From: Pullichristensenella sp002068815
Lineage (GTDB): Bacteria > Bacillota > Clostridia > Christensenellales > Aristaeellaceae
Length of the DNA stretch: 64,000 nucleotides
Assembly: GCA_040772885.1 (NCBI GenBank)
Contig: JAXGXF010000004.1
Span: 1 to 64,000 of the forward strand
Reading direction: 5' to 3'
Part shown: in pieces, positions 61,945-64,000 of the stretch
Numbering within the stretch: the stretch's first letter is position 1
Layout of the letters: each line of letters starts with the position of its first letter
Made by a program: the position numbers and the translations under genes
The notes under the pieces: generated by a model
Told to the model about the DNA's origin: nothing
What the model saw: only the letters and a program-made list of their open reading frames with translations
Databases searched by the model: none

Positions 61945-62106
61945 GGCGTGTTGACACTACCGCTCAACGGCCATCTTCCGCCTGCTTTTTGCCCCATACC
62001 GCGTTGCTTTCCCTTGAAATACCGCCGGTATTCCTGCGGGGAAGCGCCTTGTCTGGGACAAAAATCAGACGAAATCTGTCCATTTCGGATCGTGTCAACA
62101 CACCCT
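61943..62106. mobile_element. MITE-like element with 15-bp terminal inverted repeats
   Basis: The left end AGGGCGTGTTGACAC (61943-61957) and right end GTGTCAACACACCCT (62092-62106) match at 14 of 15 positions. The element is 164 bp, contains no transposase gene and has no obvious target duplication. The minus strand carries a short open stretch (KALPRRNTGGISRE) that may be a remnant of a parent element. It lies between two gntR genes. Confidence 0.6.
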
Positions 62107-62147
62107 GGAGACCTTGCTTGCCGGGCCCGGCGGATACGGAGGATGCG

Positions 62148-62888
62148 ATGCGCGAGGCGGAGACGGCGGGGCGGCTGTACCGGCTGTACAGCGAGCTTCG
62201 GCTGACAATCGAAAAGGGCGGCATGCGGCCCGGCGACAGGCTGAGCGCGGAGCGCGAGCTGGCGATCCGCTACGGCGTCAGCCGGATGGCCGTCAAGTGC
62301 GCGCTGGGGAGGCTCGTCGACGAGGGACTCGTCTACCGCATCCACGGCAAGGGCACGTTCGTGCAAAAGACCGACGCGGACAGGCTGCAGCTCAACCTAA
62401 GCTCGGCGGGGGGAATGGCGGGCATCACCGACGTCATCCGCAGCCAGGGCAGGCAATGCGAAAACCGCGTGATCGGCGCGGGGTTTCTGGAGCGGTGCGA
62501 CTTCGTGCTCTCCCGGCTCCGGCTCGAGCCGGAGGAAAAGGTGTTCGCGGTCGGCAGGGTGCGCTACGGAAACGCCGAGCCGATTGCGGTCGAGTACTCG
62601 TATCTCCCCTACAAGTACGTGCAGGGGATCGAGCGGCAGGATTTTTCGAAGGTCTCGCTCTACGATTATCTCGATTCGGTCGGGCGCAACGTGCGGCACG
62701 GGAGTTCGCTCTTGCGCGTCGTCGCCGCGGGACAGCGGGAGGCGGAGCACCTCGGCATCCCGCCGGGTCAGGCGCTCTACGCGTTTGCGATCACCGGGCT
62801 GACCAGCGGCGGCGCCGTCGTCGAGTACACGGAGAGCTATTTGCGCGCGGACCGGACGGAGCTGTTTTTCCGCCGCCGCGGGGAGTGA
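62148..62888 (+). CDS. GntR-family transcriptional regulator 2
   Basis: This 246-residue regulator has a complete HutC-type layout. The winged helix is at residues ~8-75 (GGMRPGDRLSAERELAIRYGVSRMAVKCALGRLVDEGLVYRIHGKGTFV) and the UTRA ligand domain at ~95-240 (FAVGRVRYGNAEPIAVEYSYLPY, SLYDYLD, VVEYTESYLRADRTELFF). ATG 62148 has GGAGG 5 nt upstream. Ligands of this subfamily are often sugar or amino-sugar phosphates, which fits the deglycase locus. Compared with regulator 1 the effector domain is full length. Confidence 0.9.
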   Translation: MREAETAGRLYRLYSELRLTIEKGGMRPGDRLSAERELAIRYGVSRMAVKCALGRLVDEGLVYRIHGKGTFVQKTDADRLQLNLSSAGGMAGITDVIRSQGRQCENRVIGAGFLERCDFVLSRLRLEPEEKVFAVGRVRYGNAEPIAVEYSYLPYKYVQGIERQDFSKVSLYDYLDSVGRNVRHGSSLLRVVAAGQREAEHLGIPPGQALYAFAITGLTSGGAVVEYTESYLRADRTELFFRRRGE

Positions 62889-63614
62889 GGGCGCATGCGC
62901 ACTTTTTCCGAAGCGTCAACACGAGGATCGCGAAAAATCATTTTTGAACGTTTACAGTCACGAAGCAACAATACAAATCAGAACGATTCTTGGCAGATTA
63001 TTCCAATTCCCGGCAAAAATTCTGAAATTTTGATATTGACAGGCATATATTTCTGTGCTATACTGCCGTCAAAAGAAAACTGCGTAGAAAAAGTGAACCG
63101 AAAGCTGAACCGAGTTGAAATAAACTGAAACATTTTGAATCGAGCTTTTGATCTTTTGAATGAACCGCCTGACGCACGCGGAAAGGCGAGAGAATACCGC
63201 CGGAGCGAGGCCGCGGAGAGGCCCGCGGGAGAAACCGAGGGCGAACCCCGACCCCTTCGAGACCGGCCGGAAGCCGGAACGGATGGGCGCGAACCGGGCG
63301 AAAAGAGCCACCGCACAGAGAAGCCGCCCCCCCGGGAAGGGCTTCGGGACGGACCAATTTCCGCTCGCCCGCCGAACATCGCTCCGGCGCGGCTCGATCC
63401 CGCCGACGCCGGCTTCTCCTCCCGGGAAAGGCCCCGACATCCGCTCGAGCACAGGCGCTCCCCGGCGACCGGCCGCCCTCCCGGGCAAGCCCAACGCCCG
63501 CCGCCGGAATCCCGGCCGCCGGACATCGCCCCGCGCAGGCGGTCCCCATACCCGTTCGACACACAGCAGAGCAAATATGCGGTTTCGCATCCAAAGGAGG
63601 CAGTTTTTGAGACC
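62889..63614 (+). promoter_or_regulatory. Intergenic region with long kinase leader
   Basis: I see no convincing gene in 726 nt. The kinase promoter is at 63036-63064, so about 540 nt are transcribed ahead of the gene. The first half of this leader is purine-rich and the second pyrimidine-rich, with several G+C hairpins (for example GAAGCC/GGCTTC near 63320-63345, and ATGCG-GTTT-CGCAT near 63580 just before the ribosome binding site). A 152-codon Arg/Pro-rich open frame (63160-63618) is probably not coding. Confidence 0.5.
63036..63064 (+). promoter_or_regulatory. Promoter of the PfkB kinase gene
   Basis: A perfect TTGACA (63036-63041), a 17-nt spacer and an extended TGc-TATACT (63059-63064) occur. 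Confidence 0.8.
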
Positions 63615-64000
63615 ATGATGGAGTTTGACGTTCTCGCATTCGGGTTTGCCTTTGTGGAGGTGCCCAGAAAGCGGTTCGGGGTGCCGTTCACCGAGCCGGG
63701 CGAGTTTGTGGGCCCGTTCCCGAGCGCCGACACCGCGATCATGATCGACACGGCCGCGCGCCTGGGCGCCAGGTGCCGCTATATCGCGGCGTTTGGGGAC
63801 GATGCGTTCGGCGCGGTGGTCCGCAACCGGCTCGCGGGGGACGGCGTGGACCTGACCTATACAAGGACGCTCGAGGGCTATCATCCCGCCGTCGTGTTCG
63901 TGCGCTACAACGCCGACGGCTCGCGCGAGTACCTCTCGACGGGCGGCGGCAGGCGGCTGACGCCGGACCTCGCCGCCCCCGAAGCCGTCCGCAGCGCGAA
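63615..64000 (+). CDS. PfkB-family carbohydrate kinase (partial, runs off the edge)
   Basis: The first ~128 residues of a ribokinase-like sugar kinase are visible: FDVLAFGFAFVEVP at the N-terminus, PFPSADTAIMIDTAARLGA (substrate loop region), RYIAAFGDDAFGAVV (the GxDxxG-type motif) and VFVRYNADGSREYL. The catalytic GAGD motif would lie beyond the window. The ATG at 63615 is 14 nt from the GGAGG at 63596-63600, a long spacing. In fructosamine pathways such a kinase (FrlD) makes the 6-phosphate that FrlB-like deglycases cut, so it plausibly completes the locus. Confidence 0.82.
   Translation, partial: MMEFDVLAFGFAFVEVPRKRFGVPFTEPGEFVGPFPSADTAIMIDTAARLGARCRYIAAFGDDAFGAVVRNRLAGDGVDLTYTRTLEGYHPAVVFVRYNADGSREYLSTGGGRRLTPDLAAPEAVRSA

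Noticed and set aside
63160..63618. A 152-codon frame whose stop overlaps the kinase start (ATGA)
   Set aside because: Extreme Arg/Pro/Gly composition, no ribosome binding site and no recognisable fold. The overlap is probably chance.

Overview
The window is GC-rich DNA with Gram-positive signals: strong AGGAGG-type ribosome binding sites, TTGACA/TATAAT promoters and hairpin plus T-tract terminators. The gene families (DUF4309, DUF6143, an Imm-5-like protein, split transketolases, FrlB-like deglycases) suggest a high-GC member of the Clostridia. This is inferred from gene families only, because no rRNA or marker gene is present.

Left part (1-17.7 kb). It begins with a secreted DUF4309 protein and a MEMO-AMMECR1 fusion overlapping its radical SAM partner. 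The rest is a long minus-strand catabolic regulon of 12 genes, read from about 15.9 kb down to 4 kb: a KduD-like dehydrogenase, a split transketolase, a methylmalonate-semialdehyde-type dehydrogenase, a complete Liv-type ABC importer, a second split transketolase and a GarR-type tartronate semialdehyde reductase. An IclR regulator lies upstream, and a palindrome just downstream of the operon promoter is its likely operator. A cupin gene diverges from iclR, and an Imm-5-like gene with its own promoter follows the operon.

Middle (17.7-21.3 kb). Small genes (DUF6143, an SH3b-C39 secreted protein, an FMN reductase) sit among two copies, in opposite orientation, of a structured intergenic element of about 180-200 bp. 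Four helices are kept in both copies by paired base changes.

Centre (21.3-52.8 kb). One uninterrupted gene of about 31.5 kb encodes a protein of about 10,495 residues. It has an N-terminal signal or anchor, a Pro-rich hexapeptide linker, RTX-like motifs, and two very long repeat regions of beta-helix or filamentous-adhesin type separated by a non-repetitive island. The C-terminal part has a coiled coil and no sorting signal that I can see. This is the most unusual object in the window.

Right part (52.8-64 kb). A frameshifted secreted Asp-box gene is followed by a GH3 glycosidase and an HD hydrolase. After these comes a regulon resembling fructosamine (Amadori product) use: two FrlB/FraB-like SIS deglycases, an EamA transporter, a DeoR regulator, two GntR regulators separated by a MITE-like element, and a PfkB kinase that runs off the right edge behind a leader of about 540 nt. 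Both deglycase promoters carry the motif AGAACAAA, which fits shared control by the DeoR protein.
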